NCBI GenBank assembly: GCA_028818375.1
Contig: JAPPOB010000007.1
Coordinates: 632,025 to 696,024, forward strand
Direction of reading: 5' to 3'
Source: Anaerolineaceae bacterium
Lineage (GTDB): Bacteria > Chloroflexota > Anaerolineae > Aggregatilineales > Phototrophicaceae
DNA length: 64,000 nt
This document shows positions 1 to 8,625 of this stretch, in pieces. Below the pieces are notes generated by a model. It saw only the letters and a program-made list of their open reading frames with translations. It did not search any database and was not told where the DNA came from. The position numbers and the translations under genes are program-made. Each line of letters begins with the position of its first letter. The first letter of the stretch is position 1.

Positions 1-456
1 TTCCTGCTGGCCAAGGCCACGCACGAGATTCATGACAAGCTGGAAGGCGACAGCGGTCACGCCGGCGCGCGGATTCCGCCCTCCTTCGGCGCCGTCATCC
101 TGCAAATCGTGCTGCTGGACGCGGTCTTCTCAATCGATTCGGTCATCACAGCCGTGGGTATGGTGAGCGAGGTGGGCATCATGGTGATAGCCGTCACCAT
201 CGCCATGATCATCATGCTGCTCTCCGCCGCGCGCATCAGCGATTTTGTCAACCGCCACCCGACGGTCAAGATGCTGGCGCTGAGTTTCCTGCTGCTGATC
301 GGCCTGACCCTGGTGGCCGAGGGGCTGGACCAGCACATCCCCAAAGGCTACATCTACTTCGCCATCGCCTTCTCGATCTTTGTGGAGATGCTCAACCTGC
401 GCCTGCGCAAGGTGCAGAAGCCGCCGCTACAGTTGAATCGGCCGTACGTGGAGTAG
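1..456 (+). CDS. TerC-family integral membrane protein, 5' truncated
   Basis: The frame is open from base 1, so the start lies outside the window; 151 residues are visible. A segment with FLLAKATHEIHDKLEG precedes a membrane helix carrying the acidic signature DAVFSIDSV, which is characteristic of TerC/Alx/YkoY-type membrane proteins that act in manganese efflux and metal protection. About four hydrophobic helices follow and the protein ends in a short basic tail. It converges on the MazF-like gene with only 9 bp between stops and no obvious terminator. The family is confident; the transported ion is inference. Confidence 0.88.
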   Translation, partial: FLLAKATHEIHDKLEGDSGHAGARIPPSFGAVILQIVLLDAVFSIDSVITAVGMVSEVGIMVIAVTIAMIIMLLSAARISDFVNRHPTVKMLALSFLLLIGLTLVAEGLDQHIPKGYIYFAIAFSIFVEMLNLRLRKVQKPPLQLNRPYVE

Positions 457-465
457 AGGGCCAGA

Positions 466-831
466 CTAATTGTCGAAGCCCAATCCAAGGCACAAGGTTA
501 CAGCATTTGCGATATCTTCAAGTTTGTCAGACTGCAACACCCCAAGCCTTTTCGAAAAGCGATCTGAAGAAGCACACAATATCTGAAAGGCATTGGCCCA
601 TGATTCCTTTGTGAGCCCGTTTGTAGAAGAGGGTGAAACAGGAATCATCCAGAACAGATCCCTGTAATCATGGCCTTTGGAAGTGAACGGCACGACGATT
701 TGCAACTCAGGCCTACCGAGCGACTCCGGACTCAGCACAACTGCCGGGTGCGGGCCTTTCATTTCCGCCCCAACCTGCGGATCAAACTTCACTCTCCAAA
801 TTTCACCACGTGAAATTAAATTCTCATTCAC
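466..831 (-). CDS. MazF/PemK-like type II toxin (endoribonuclease)
   Basis: The 121-residue protein has the MazF/PemK N-terminal pattern: RGEIWRVKFDP near residue 8, then GPHPAVVLSPE and the VPFTSK strand with the conserved Thr/Ser. The family cleaves mRNA at short motifs and is held inactive by an antitoxin. The start is GTG at 829-831, overlapping the upstream gene's TGA (824-826) by 8 bp, so the two genes are translationally coupled. The usual small AbrB- or RHH-type antitoxin is missing; the partner is the large HTH-metallopeptidase upstream. The A+T-richer composition suggests transfer. That it is an active ribonuclease is inferred. Confidence 0.82.
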   Translation of the reverse strand: MNENLISRGEIWRVKFDPQVGAEMKGPHPAVVLSPESLGRPELQIVVPFTSKGHDYRDLFWMIPVSPSSTNGLTKESWANAFQILCASSDRFSKRLGVLQSDKLEDIANAVTLCLGLGFDN

Positions 832-2002
832 CCAAATGCCTTAATTCTTCTTCGCCGAAAGCTTCGAAGATTTCGAAATCCATTTCTTTCGCCTTTGCAA
901 AGGCCCGAGTTGTCCACGCCTTTCGTTCCTCTGCTGACATCTTCATTAATTCAGTAGCAGATGGAGGTTCTGATACCTCCGAAAAAGAGGACTGAAACTC
1001 ATATTGTGGCAGAGCCTGTTGAATCCTTTCTGTTGAAACCACTCCTCCCTCCAAGGCGCGAGAAATCATCTGATTGAGCAGTACCGGTTCCTCGTCAGCG
1101 ACGAAATCAAATGGTTCGGATTTCTTCCATCCCCTTCGATTCACTTCACGCCAAAATGCACGAACCAGTCCCGATGAGAAAATTCCCAAGTCGCTAGCGC
1201 GATATACCCAACCTTGCATACTAAGACCGTAGCGGCGTTTCAAAGCACCGAGTTCCAAAAAGGAAACTGTATTGCGGTTTTCTCCCAACTCACGTCGAGC
1301 GACTTCCTCTGGAACCAATAGAGCCGCTGCGAAACGATGCGCGAGTTTTTCTGCCGTGTCATCTGACGTTTGCATCACCAGGTGACCAAGTTCATGTGCA
1401 AGATTGAATCGCTGCCTGTCTGTTTCAACTTCAGAATTGATCACGATAACCGGGACATCTTCACCAATGTATCCTGCCAAGCCATCGAATCGTTCTGAAA
1501 CTTGATTCTGGCCAATGACTACAACTCCCCTTGTTTCCGCGGTTTGCGTCAAGTTTTCTATCGGCGTATCACCCAAACCCCAGGCGGCTCGAAGCATCTG
1601 TGCTGCCTCTTCAGCACCCTTGGCATCGACGACTTTCACACGCTCTGAAAACTCAAACGACGCATCCGGATAAAGTTTTTCCCGCAACTCGACATGCAAA
1701 GAGGCTACATCATTTGCAGACAACTCGATCTCCGTGCGTGTCCTTTTGGGCAGGGTAGAGCGTTTACGATAAGCAAGCCAATCCACCGTCGTCGTAGGCT
1801 TGTGAAGAAGCCAGACTGGAGGCACATCGAACAGTTTTGAAAGGGCAAGCAGCATGGTGGAATTAACTGCAACATTGCCACTCTCAAACTTGGAAATTCG
1901 TGACGAACTTGTGGGAATGCCAACGCGATCCAGTGCGTCTGCAACATCCGCCCTAGTCATTCCCGCCATTAGACGTGCGTGATAAATGCGAGCACCAACC
2001 AT
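824..2002 (-). CDS. XRE-type regulator fused to ImmA/IrrE metallopeptidase, probable antitoxin
   Basis: The 392-residue protein starts with a Cro/CI-type helix-turn-helix (about residues 5-60, with SSSRISKFESG as recognition region) and continues into an ImmA/IrrE (COG2856) zinc-peptidase domain. HELGH is at residues 203-207, with a likely third ligand in TAEKLAHRFAAALLVP at about 218. Such proteins repress their own operon and, on stress, cleave or release a regulator. The start ATG has GGAGGTG upstream and a good -10/-35 pair (2026-2054). The gene overlaps the MazF-like toxin by 8 bp, in antitoxin-then-toxin order. Antitoxin function is inferred from this arrangement. Confidence 0.85.
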   Translation of the reverse strand: MVGARIYHARLMAGMTRADVADALDRVGIPTSSSRISKFESGNVAVNSTMLLALSKLFDVPPVWLLHKPTTTVDWLAYRKRSTLPKRTRTEIELSANDVASLHVELREKLYPDASFEFSERVKVVDAKGAEEAAQMLRAAWGLGDTPIENLTQTAETRGVVVIGQNQVSERFDGLAGYIGEDVPVIVINSEVETDRQRFNLAHELGHLVMQTSDDTAEKLAHRFAAALLVPEEVARRELGENRNTVSFLELGALKRRYGLSMQGWVYRASDLGIFSSGLVRAFWREVNRRGWKKSEPFDFVADEEPVLLNQMISRALEGGVVSTERIQQALPQYEFQSSFSEVSEPPSATELMKMSAEERKAWTTRAFAKAKEMDFEIFEAFGEEELRHLGE

Positions 2003-2025
2003 GGTCGCACCTCCACTTTGAAGTC

Positions 2026-2054
2026 ATTTTAGCAATTTGCAGGTATCTATTCAA
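2026..2054 (-). promoter_or_regulatory. Promoter of the XRE-ImmA/mazF-like operon
   Basis: Read on the minus strand, TTGAAT (2049-2054) and TAAAAT (2026-2031) are separated by exactly 17 bp. The -10 box lies 23 bp from the start codon, with GGAGGTG between. Since the first gene has an XRE domain, autorepression here is likely but inferred. Confidence 0.65.
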
Positions 2055-2080
2055 TTGGAACTGGACTGGTACACCACTTT

Positions 2081-2109
2081 TTGACAGGCAGGAGCGCGCT
2101 GGCTACGAT
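2081..2109 (+). promoter_or_regulatory. Sigma-70-type promoter of the catabolic supercluster
   Basis: A consensus TTGACA (2081-2086), a 17-bp spacer and TACGAT (2104-2109) lie upstream of the first aminotransferase gene. Transcription should start near 2116, just before the palindrome at 2123-2136. It is the only strong promoter I could recognise on the + strand ahead of the 28-kb run of genes. Confidence 0.65.
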
Positions 2110-2122
2110 TCAGACTTGCCGC

Positions 2123-2136
2123 GATTGTCGACAATC
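2123..2136. promoter_or_regulatory. 14-bp perfect palindrome, candidate operator
   Basis: GATTGTCGACAATC is a perfect inverted repeat lying immediately downstream of the predicted transcription start, where a bound repressor would block the polymerase. The TTGTCGACAA core resembles the GT(n)AC-type sites of GntR/FCD regulators. No candidate regulator gene lies beside it, so the protein that binds is unknown. Confidence 0.5.
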
Positions 2137-2189
2137 GACAGTCGCGCAGTATGTGACGCCGTTACCGGCATGAAGCGAGGACCCTGTCC

Positions 2190-3287
2190 ATGCCCCCTGA
2201 TTCCGTCGCTGCCCTGCTGCAGCGGCATCGCGTCAACGAGAACCTGAACGCCGCCGTCATCCCTGCCGCCGCGCGCAACACGCTGGACCTGGCCGCGGAT
2301 GCCGTCGTCGGCCCGCTGGACGAACGCATCATCGAAGCCACCGGCGCAGCGCTCGACGCCGGCCATACCCATTACGAACCCGTGCCGGGCATCGACGGCC
2401 TGCGCGCGACTCTGGCGCAGCACCTCAACGAAGCCACCGGCGCTCAGTATGAGGCGGCCAACCTGCTGGTCACGGCCGGCATGCAGGAATCCCGATTCCT
2501 CACCCTGCAACTCATCGACGCCGGCGACGGGGCGATCGCCCTGCCCGAAGTCGTGCATCCCGGCGCGCGCAAGGCGCTGGGGGCGCGCCCGCGCGAGACG
2601 GTCTCGCTGGTCGTAGATGCGGAGCGCCGTCTGCCGCGGCTGGCGGCCATCCGCGCCGCGCTGGAAGGCGGCAGTCGCCTTCTGTACATCGAATCGCCCT
2701 CGCGTCTCAGTGGCGCGACGCTGGACGGGGACGAGATGGCAGCCATCGCCGCCCTGCTCGCCGACCATGACGCCGGCGCGATCATCGACCGCGGCCTGGC
2801 GCCCTGGGCCTCGGGGTCTGTCGCGGCGCCGACGGCGCGCGTCGCCCTGATCGGTGAGGCCTTCCCCGGCGCCGGCATCGACAGCTGGCTGGCCGGTTAC
2901 ATCGCCGTGCCGCAAGACTGGCTGCCGCCGATCCAGTCGCAGAAACAGATCATGGCCATCTGCACGGCCACGCCCGCGCAGTTTGGCGCACTGGAGGCGG
3001 GCAGCCTCTACGCAGAGGAGCAGCCCGCGCGTCTGGCGCACATGCAGGCCTTGCGCGCCGGGCTGCAGCAACGCGCCCGCGCCGCCGGCCTCGACGTGCT
3101 GGCGGGCGGGGCGGCCGGCCTGCTGGCGCTGCGCCTGTCCCCGTCACAGAAGTCGGAGGGTCTGGCTCGCCTGGCCGCGGCCGGCTATCAGGTGGCGGAC
3201 GGCAGTGATTTCGGCGCGCCGGACGTGCTGCGCCTCACGGTCTGTGACGCGGCCCGAGCCGCCCTTGACCTGCTGGCCGACGCCTGA
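2190..3287 (+). CDS. Aminotransferase-like fold-type I protein lacking the PLP lysine
   Basis: The 365-residue protein follows the class I/II aminotransferase layout: HTHYEPVPGIDGLRATLA, the cofactor-cup LLVTAGMQES, an IIDRG strand where active enzymes have the PLP-pyridine Asp, and IGEAFPGAGIDSWLAGYIA where active relatives have S-x-x-K-x-F-x-x-G-x-R-x-G. The catalytic lysine position is Glu223 and the following Arg is also lost. It also resembles the C-terminal domain of MocR-type regulators, but no helix-turn-helix is present. It is the first gene of the cluster, 17 bp before an intact aminotransferase. Likely a non-catalytic binding partner or sensor; that role is inference. Confidence 0.72.
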   Translation: MPPDSVAALLQRHRVNENLNAAVIPAAARNTLDLAADAVVGPLDERIIEATGAALDAGHTHYEPVPGIDGLRATLAQHLNEATGAQYEAANLLVTAGMQESRFLTLQLIDAGDGAIALPEVVHPGARKALGARPRETVSLVVDAERRLPRLAAIRAALEGGSRLLYIESPSRLSGATLDGDEMAAIAALLADHDAGAIIDRGLAPWASGSVAAPTARVALIGEAFPGAGIDSWLAGYIAVPQDWLPPIQSQKQIMAICTATPAQFGALEAGSLYAEEQPARLAHMQALRAGLQQRARAAGLDVLAGGAAGLLALRLSPSQKSEGLARLAAAGYQVADGSDFGAPDVLRLTVCDAARAALDLLADA

Positions 3288-3304
3288 ACGAGGAGGAGGG
3301 CACC

Positions 3305-4486
3305 ATGCCCGAACGTGAACGGAAGAAAAGCGGCACCAATCTGCTCTACTCCATGATGGCCGAGGCTGCCAGTTATGACGACGCCGTCATCCTGGGACGC
3401 GGCGATCCGGACTTTGACACCCCCGAACACATCATCGCCGCCGCGAAAGAGGCCATGGTGCAACATCACAGCGACACCGCCCCGCCGGAGGGCCTGCCGG
3501 CGTTGCGCGAGGCCATCGCGGCGCGCGTCGAGCGCGTCAGCGGCGTGGCCTACGATCCCGCCACCGAAGTCGTGGTGACCAACGGCGGGCAGGAAGCGCT
3601 GTTCCTCATGGTGCTGACCCTCATCGGCCCCGGTGACGAAATGGTCGTGCCGGAACCGAACTACAACACCTATCTGGACTCCACCCGCTTCGCCGGCGGA
3701 CGCCAGATCGAAGTCGACACCTTTCCCCACCAGAACTTTCGCGCGGACCCCGCCGACGTGCGCCGCGCCGTCAACGAGCGCACGAAAGCGCTGCTGCTGG
3801 TGTCGCCCAACAACCCGGCCGCCAGCGTCATCTCCCCGCAGGACATGCGGGATCTGGCGCAAATCGCCTGCGACCATGATCTGTTCATCATCTCCGACGA
3901 GATTTACGACCTCTTCGTCTACGACGACGTCGTGCATACGAGCGCCGCGGCCATGCCGGGCGCGCGCGAACGGACGCTGACGCTCAACGCGCTCTCCAAG
4001 GCCTATTCCATGACCGGCTGGCGCGTCGGCTGGGTGACCGGCCCGGCGCCGCTGATGGAACGACTGCGTGAACTGAAGGCGGCCATCACCGGCGCCACCT
4101 CCATCATCTCGCAGTACGCCGGCATCGCCGCTCTGACCGGGCCGCAGGAGCCGGTGCAGATGTTTGCCGATACCTACGTGCGCCGCCGCCGTGTCGTGCT
4201 TGACGCGCTGGACGAGATGGGCATTGAGTACGGCGTACCCGAAGGCGGCCAGTTCATCTTCGCCGACATCGGCTTCACCGGCCTGGACAGCATGCAATTC
4301 GCCCAACGCGTGCTGAGCGAGCAACACGTGCTGGTCTATCCCGGTTCGGCCTTCTCCGAGGCCCGCAAGCAATACATTCGCATGACCTTCCTGCAGCCGG
4401 AGGGGACGCTGCGCGAAGGCATGGAACGCATGAAGTTCGCCATGGAAGGCATCCGGGCGGATATCGGCAACGGATCGGCCCGCTGA
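3305..4486 (+). CDS. Pyridoxal-phosphate aminotransferase, class I/II
   Basis: This is a full-length (393 aa) AspC-like aminotransferase with all landmarks: VTNGGQEALF for the phosphate cup, VSPNNPAAS, ISDEIYD with the PLP Asp, and NALSKAYSMTGWRVGW with Lys232 as Schiff-base lysine. The C-terminal YIRMTF supplies the substrate-carboxylate Arg. It transfers an amino group between an amino acid and a 2-oxo acid; substrate specificity cannot be read. The start ATG has GAGGAGGG upstream. It follows the lysine-less paralogue and is 2 bp from the dehydrogenase. Confidence 0.92.
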   Translation: MPERERKKSGTNLLYSMMAEAASYDDAVILGRGDPDFDTPEHIIAAAKEAMVQHHSDTAPPEGLPALREAIAARVERVSGVAYDPATEVVVTNGGQEALFLMVLTLIGPGDEMVVPEPNYNTYLDSTRFAGGRQIEVDTFPHQNFRADPADVRRAVNERTKALLLVSPNNPAASVISPQDMRDLAQIACDHDLFIISDEIYDLFVYDDVVHTSAAAMPGARERTLTLNALSKAYSMTGWRVGWVTGPAPLMERLRELKAAITGATSIISQYAGIAALTGPQEPVQMFADTYVRRRRVVLDALDEMGIEYGVPEGGQFIFADIGFTGLDSMQFAQRVLSEQHVLVYPGSAFSEARKQYIRMTFLQPEGTLREGMERMKFAMEGIRADIGNGSAR

Positions 4487-4488
4487 GC

Positions 4489-5556
4489 ATGGCCTACGAA
4501 ATCCGCAATCGCGACCTGGTCAATCACTACCCGCTGAAGACCCTGCAGGGCTTCGCGCACGATTTTCTGCAGGCGCTGGGGGCGACGGAAGAAGAAGCTG
4601 CCATCGTCAGTGACGGCGTGCTGACGGCGGCGCAGTGGTGGCACCCGGGGCAGGGCCAGGGGCTGGAGAAGTTCTTCCGTTACCGGCGCCGCGTGCACGG
4701 CGGTGGCATCATCCCCGCTGCGGAGATGACCTGGCTGCGCGAGGGTCCCTCCTTCGCCCTGCTGGATGCGGCCAGGGGCTTCGGCTACGTCGCGGCGCAT
4801 CGCGCCATGAAACGCGCTATCGAAAAGGCGCGCGAGAGCGGCGTCGCCATCGTCGGCGTGCGCCACAGCAACCACTTCGGCATCGCCGGCTACCATGCGC
4901 TGCAGGCGGCGCAGGCCGGCCTGATCGGCTGGGCCTTCACCAACGCCGCCGCCGAAATGGCGCCCTGGGGCTCCGCGCTGCCGGTGCTGGGGACCAATCC
5001 CTGGGGCTTCGCCATCCCGCGCACGGCCAGCCACGCCATCGTGCTGGACATGGCCCTGACGATGTCCGGCAAGGGCATGATGCGCTGGTATCAGCAGGAG
5101 GGGCGCGCCATGCCCGCCAACTGGGCGTTGACCGCCGACGGCCGCGAGACCACCGACCCCGGCGCGGCCATGGATGGCCCGGTGCTGCCCATCGGCGAGT
5201 ACAAGGGTTACGGCCTCAGCTTCGTCAGTGACGTGCTGGCCGGGGTGATGACCGGCGCGCTCTTTGGCATGAGCGTTTTTCAGGACGACCGGAATTTCGA
5301 CGTCGGGCACATCATGATCGCCATCGATCCGCGGGCCTTCATGGGCGAGGCGGAATTTCAAAAACGGCTCGAAGAGCTGGTCGCCGAGGTCAAGGGCGCG
5401 CCGGCGATCGACCCGCAGCGACCCGTCCTGCTGCCGGGAGAAATCGAGTTCAAACGGATGGAAGAAAGGCAGCGTGACGGGGTACCGGTCGCGCGCGAGA
5501 CCGTCGAGGGATTGCGTGAACTGGCGCAAATGCTGGACGTGGATTTTCCGCTTTAG
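4489..5556 (+). CDS. Malate/L-lactate dehydrogenase family (Ldh2/AllD type) oxidoreductase
   Basis: The 355-residue protein belongs to the Ldh2 family of NAD(P)-dependent 2-hydroxyacid dehydrogenases (malate, ureidoglycolate, 2,3-diketogulonate), which have a non-Rossmann NAD fold. Typical features are the HPGQGQGLEKF helix, VGVRHSNHFGIAGY (with the catalytic His), GTNPWGFAIP, and EYKGYGLSFVSDVLAGVMTGA. It begins 2 bp after the aminotransferase stop. Beside an aminotransferase it would interconvert the resulting 2-oxo acid and the 2-hydroxy acid. The exact substrate is not visible. Confidence 0.9.
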   Translation: MAYEIRNRDLVNHYPLKTLQGFAHDFLQALGATEEEAAIVSDGVLTAAQWWHPGQGQGLEKFFRYRRRVHGGGIIPAAEMTWLREGPSFALLDAARGFGYVAAHRAMKRAIEKARESGVAIVGVRHSNHFGIAGYHALQAAQAGLIGWAFTNAAAEMAPWGSALPVLGTNPWGFAIPRTASHAIVLDMALTMSGKGMMRWYQQEGRAMPANWALTADGRETTDPGAAMDGPVLPIGEYKGYGLSFVSDVLAGVMTGALFGMSVFQDDRNFDVGHIMIAIDPRAFMGEAEFQKRLEELVAEVKGAPAIDPQRPVLLPGEIEFKRMEERQRDGVPVARETVEGLRELAQMLDVDFPL

Positions 5557-5583
5557 CAGCAGGATGCGAACAGGAGCAGCTTC

Positions 5584-6579
5584 GTGACTCAGGCAATGAA
5601 AGTTGGCAACGTGAGCGTGATGCCGGGCGAGACCGCGCGTGGCGGCATTCCCGTCAATCCGGACATGTTCCCGCGCGAGCGGGAGATCCCCCTGATTGTG
5701 GTGCGCGGCGCCGGCGATGGACCGGTGCTCTGGCTGAACGGGGCGACGCACGGTGACGAGCCGGAAGGCCCATTCTCCATCTTTCGCACGCTGGAGCAGG
5801 TGGACCCCCGGCAACTGCGCGGCACGATCGTCGCCGTGCCGGTGATGAACGTCCCGGCCTTCACGGCTGGCACCCGCGGCGACCCGCTGGACGGCTTCGC
5901 CTACGACATGAACCGGCTGTATCCGGGCAAGCCTGACGGTTACCCGACCGAGCGCGGCGCCTGGGCCCACTGGCTGGCCATGAAGGACTGCTGCGACCTG
6001 CAGATCAACATTCATTCCGGTGGCGAGCATTCCTACCTGGCGCACATGATCTTCGCCTCGGACAACCCGGCCAGCATGGAACTGGCGGCCGCCATGGGCT
6101 CCGGCTGGCCGCTGGTCTTCCGCAGCGGCACGGGCGGCGCCAACCCCTCCTCGGCGATCGCGGCGGACGGTCGCGCCGGCATCACCGTCGAACTGGGCGG
6201 CAACTGCCGCACCCTGGGCGCCGATTTCCACGGCATTGCCAACGACCTGGCGGAGGGCTATCTGAACGTCCTGCGCCACTACGACATGATCGACGGTGAG
6301 GCGAGTTACGAGGAACGCTGGCATACGGGCTACCAGATTCCGCTGCTGGCGCCGGCCACCGGCATGTACGTCGGCAACCCGGAACTGCCCTTTGAGACCC
6401 TGGTCCCCGCCGGGACGCTGATTGGCTCGATTTACGACCTTTTCGGCGATGTCATCGCCACAGTGAACGCGCCGCAGGATGGTCTCATCTTTGGCATGCG
6501 CTCACGTCCTTCGGTGCTGGAGGGTCACTGGTGTTGTTTCTTCGGCGTGGTGGAGGAGACGGTCACCAGTCTGACCTGA
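5584..6579 (+). CDS. Succinylglutamate desuccinylase/aspartoacylase family deacylase (copy 1)
   Basis: The 331-residue AstE/AspA-family protein is probably a zinc carboxypeptidase-type deacylase that hydrolyses N-acyl amino acids. Zinc ligands are visible: GATHGDEPEG gives His56 and Glu59, and INIHSGGEHS gives His144. The C-terminal TPQDGLIF-like beta domain is present (NAPQDGLIFGMRSRPS). The chosen start is GTG with AGGAGC upstream; an in-frame ATG at 5596 would give MKVGNV, matching the paralogues' MLKVGN and MKLGTV. It lies between the dehydrogenase and the S9 peptidases. It resembles DoeB/EutE of ectoine breakdown as well as AstE; specificity is unknown. Confidence 0.85.
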   Translation: MTQAMKVGNVSVMPGETARGGIPVNPDMFPREREIPLIVVRGAGDGPVLWLNGATHGDEPEGPFSIFRTLEQVDPRQLRGTIVAVPVMNVPAFTAGTRGDPLDGFAYDMNRLYPGKPDGYPTERGAWAHWLAMKDCCDLQINIHSGGEHSYLAHMIFASDNPASMELAAAMGSGWPLVFRSGTGGANPSSAIAADGRAGITVELGGNCRTLGADFHGIANDLAEGYLNVLRHYDMIDGEASYEERWHTGYQIPLLAPATGMYVGNPELPFETLVPAGTLIGSIYDLFGDVIATVNAPQDGLIFGMRSRPSVLEGHWCCFFGVVEETVTSLT

Positions 6580-6608
6580 GCGCGGCGCCATTGGCTATGG
6601 GGGTTGAC

Positions 6609-8597
6609 ATGGAAAGCACGGCAGAGAGACGTCGCGGCCTCATCCCCGAAGACCTGATGAACTTCCGCTGGCTGGAAGAAATCGTCCTCGCGCCGGATGG
6701 CAGCATGGTTGCTTACAGCGTGCGCGAACCGGATGGCGAGTCCGACGGCTATCGCGCGCATTTGTATCTGCGCCGCCTGGATGAGACCAGCGCGCAACGC
6801 CTGACCAGCGGCGCCTGTCGCGTCTCGTCGCTGGCCTGGAGCCGCGACAGCGCGCAACTGGCCTGGAGCCACAACGCGGCCGATGGCGCTTCCGTACGCA
6901 TCTGGCAGGTGGCGGAGGCCCGATGCCACGTCATCCCCCTGGGCGACGAGCCCCTCGGCGGCCTCGACTGGTCGCCGGACGGAGTCCATCTGGCGGGCGC
7001 GCGCTGGACGGATCTGCGCCACCCGGACGAAAACCGCGGGCCCGTGGCGGGCATGCCCAAACCGCACATCAAGGTCGTGCGGCGCCTGCGTTACAAGCGG
7101 GACGGTATCGGCTGGGTGCACGACCGTTATTCCCAAATTGTCGTGCTGAATGGCGTCACCGGCGACCTCGACCAGGTGACGCACAGCGAGAGCGACTACG
7201 AGACGCCGAAGTGGAGCGGCGACGGCACGCGCCTGGCCTTCGTCGGCACGGCGCGCGAACAGAACATCCCCGAGGGCCAGGGACACATCTATCTTTGTGA
7301 CTGGCCGGGCGGGGAGGGGCCGCGCCCGCTCCTGCCGGACTGGCAGGGCACGGCCGTCAGTCCCGCCTGGGGCGCCGGTGACCGCTACATCGCCTTCGCC
7401 GGCCACAACCATCCGCCGCCCACCAATCGCCGCAACTTCTGGCAGCCGCACCTCGCCGACGTGGCCGCCGGCACGGCGGTCAAGCTGGACGAGGACATCG
7501 ACGAGGAGGTCGGCAACTACGGCGTCGCCGACCAGCGCGTCAGCCTGACCAACGTCACAGTCAAGTGGGCGCCGGGTGACAGGTGGATCTACTTCCTGCT
7601 GACCGAGCGCGGCGCGGCCAACCTCTGGCGCATCGACGCGCAGGGCGCTTCCGAACGGCTGCTGCGCGGCGAGTGCACGCATTTCGAATACAGCCCCGCC
7701 TGTGGCGACCTGGCGGCCTACGGCATGGCCGATCCCTCCAGCCCGGGCGACCTCTACCTCTGGCGCGACGGCGACAGCGAGCGCCTGACCGACCTCAACC
7801 CCTGGCTACGCGACGTCAGTCTCGCCCTGCCGGAGAGTTACGAGTTCGAGGGCGTGGACGGCGTGCCGGTGCACGCCTGGCTCATTCGCCCGCTGGACTA
7901 CGACCCGGAGGGCAGTTACCCGCTCATTCTTTACCTGCACTGCTCCATGTTTTGCTGGGACTTCAACCACGAGTTCCAGGTCTATGCCAACTCGGGCTTC
8001 GCCGTGGCCTACTTCAACCAGCGCGGCACCACCGCCGGTTACGGCCAGGCCTGGACCAAGGCCACCGAGGGCGACCAGGGCGGCGCGGACTACGAGGAAA
8101 TCATGCTGGGCGTCGACGACCTGCTGCGCAAACATCCTTGGATCGACGGGGAGCGCATGGGCGCCACCGGCGGCAGTTGCGGCGGTTACCTGACCAACTG
8201 GATCGCCGGACATTCGGAGCGTTTCGCGGCCACCGTGGCCCAGCGCTCCATCGTCAACAACATCAGCATGTTCGGCACCTCGGACATCGGCCCGGAGTGC
8301 AGCAGCGGCGAGACCGGCGCGGAACCCTGGGAGGACCTCATGGAGGTCTGGCGCCAGTCGCCCGTGGCCTACGCGAAGGACTTCAGCGCGCCCATGCTGA
8401 TCATTCACAGCGACGCCGACCATCGCACCGACCTGGAGCAGGCCGAGCAGCTCTTCGCCGCCCTGCGCTGGTACGGCAAGACGGTGGAGATGGTCATCTT
8501 TGAAGGCGAGGACCACGGCCTCTCGCGCGGCGGGCGGCCGGGCAACCGCATCGAACGCATCCATCGCATTCAGGACTGGTTCCTGAAGTACCTGTAG
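6609..8597 (+). CDS. S9-family (prolyl oligopeptidase/acylaminoacyl-peptidase) peptidase, copy 1
   Basis: The 662-residue protein has an N-terminal seven-bladed propeller made of WSPDG/WSRDS-type repeats (about residues 15-390) and a C-terminal alpha/beta-hydrolase domain. The nucleophile is Ser523 in GGSCGGYLTNW, with Asp in HSDADHRTDLEQ and His in EGEDHGLSRGG. The family releases dipeptides or acylated amino acids from short peptides. No signal peptide is seen, so it should act in the cytoplasm on imported peptides. The start ATG (6609) follows a G-rich ribosome site; an in-frame ATG at 6597 is possible. A tandem paralogue follows. Confidence 0.9.
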   Translation: MESTAERRRGLIPEDLMNFRWLEEIVLAPDGSMVAYSVREPDGESDGYRAHLYLRRLDETSAQRLTSGACRVSSLAWSRDSAQLAWSHNAADGASVRIWQVAEARCHVIPLGDEPLGGLDWSPDGVHLAGARWTDLRHPDENRGPVAGMPKPHIKVVRRLRYKRDGIGWVHDRYSQIVVLNGVTGDLDQVTHSESDYETPKWSGDGTRLAFVGTAREQNIPEGQGHIYLCDWPGGEGPRPLLPDWQGTAVSPAWGAGDRYIAFAGHNHPPPTNRRNFWQPHLADVAAGTAVKLDEDIDEEVGNYGVADQRVSLTNVTVKWAPGDRWIYFLLTERGAANLWRIDAQGASERLLRGECTHFEYSPACGDLAAYGMADPSSPGDLYLWRDGDSERLTDLNPWLRDVSLALPESYEFEGVDGVPVHAWLIRPLDYDPEGSYPLILYLHCSMFCWDFNHEFQVYANSGFAVAYFNQRGTTAGYGQAWTKATEGDQGGADYEEIMLGVDDLLRKHPWIDGERMGATGGSCGGYLTNWIAGHSERFAATVAQRSIVNNISMFGTSDIGPECSSGETGAEPWEDLMEVWRQSPVAYAKDFSAPMLIIHSDADHRTDLEQAEQLFAALRWYGKTVEMVIFEGEDHGLSRGGRPGNRIERIHRIQDWFLKYL

Positions 8598-8625
8598 CCG
8601 CGGGCCAGGCAGGGGGGAGGACGTC

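Noticed and set aside
4336-6324. Long open frame on the minus strand (662 codons)
   Set aside because: It is antisense to the Ldh2 and deacylase genes, has biased His/Gly/Arg composition typical of GC-rich shadow frames, and shows no domain.
6604-6609. TTGACA as a -35 box
   Set aside because: It overlaps the ATG of the S9 peptidase and no -10 element follows at a suitable distance.
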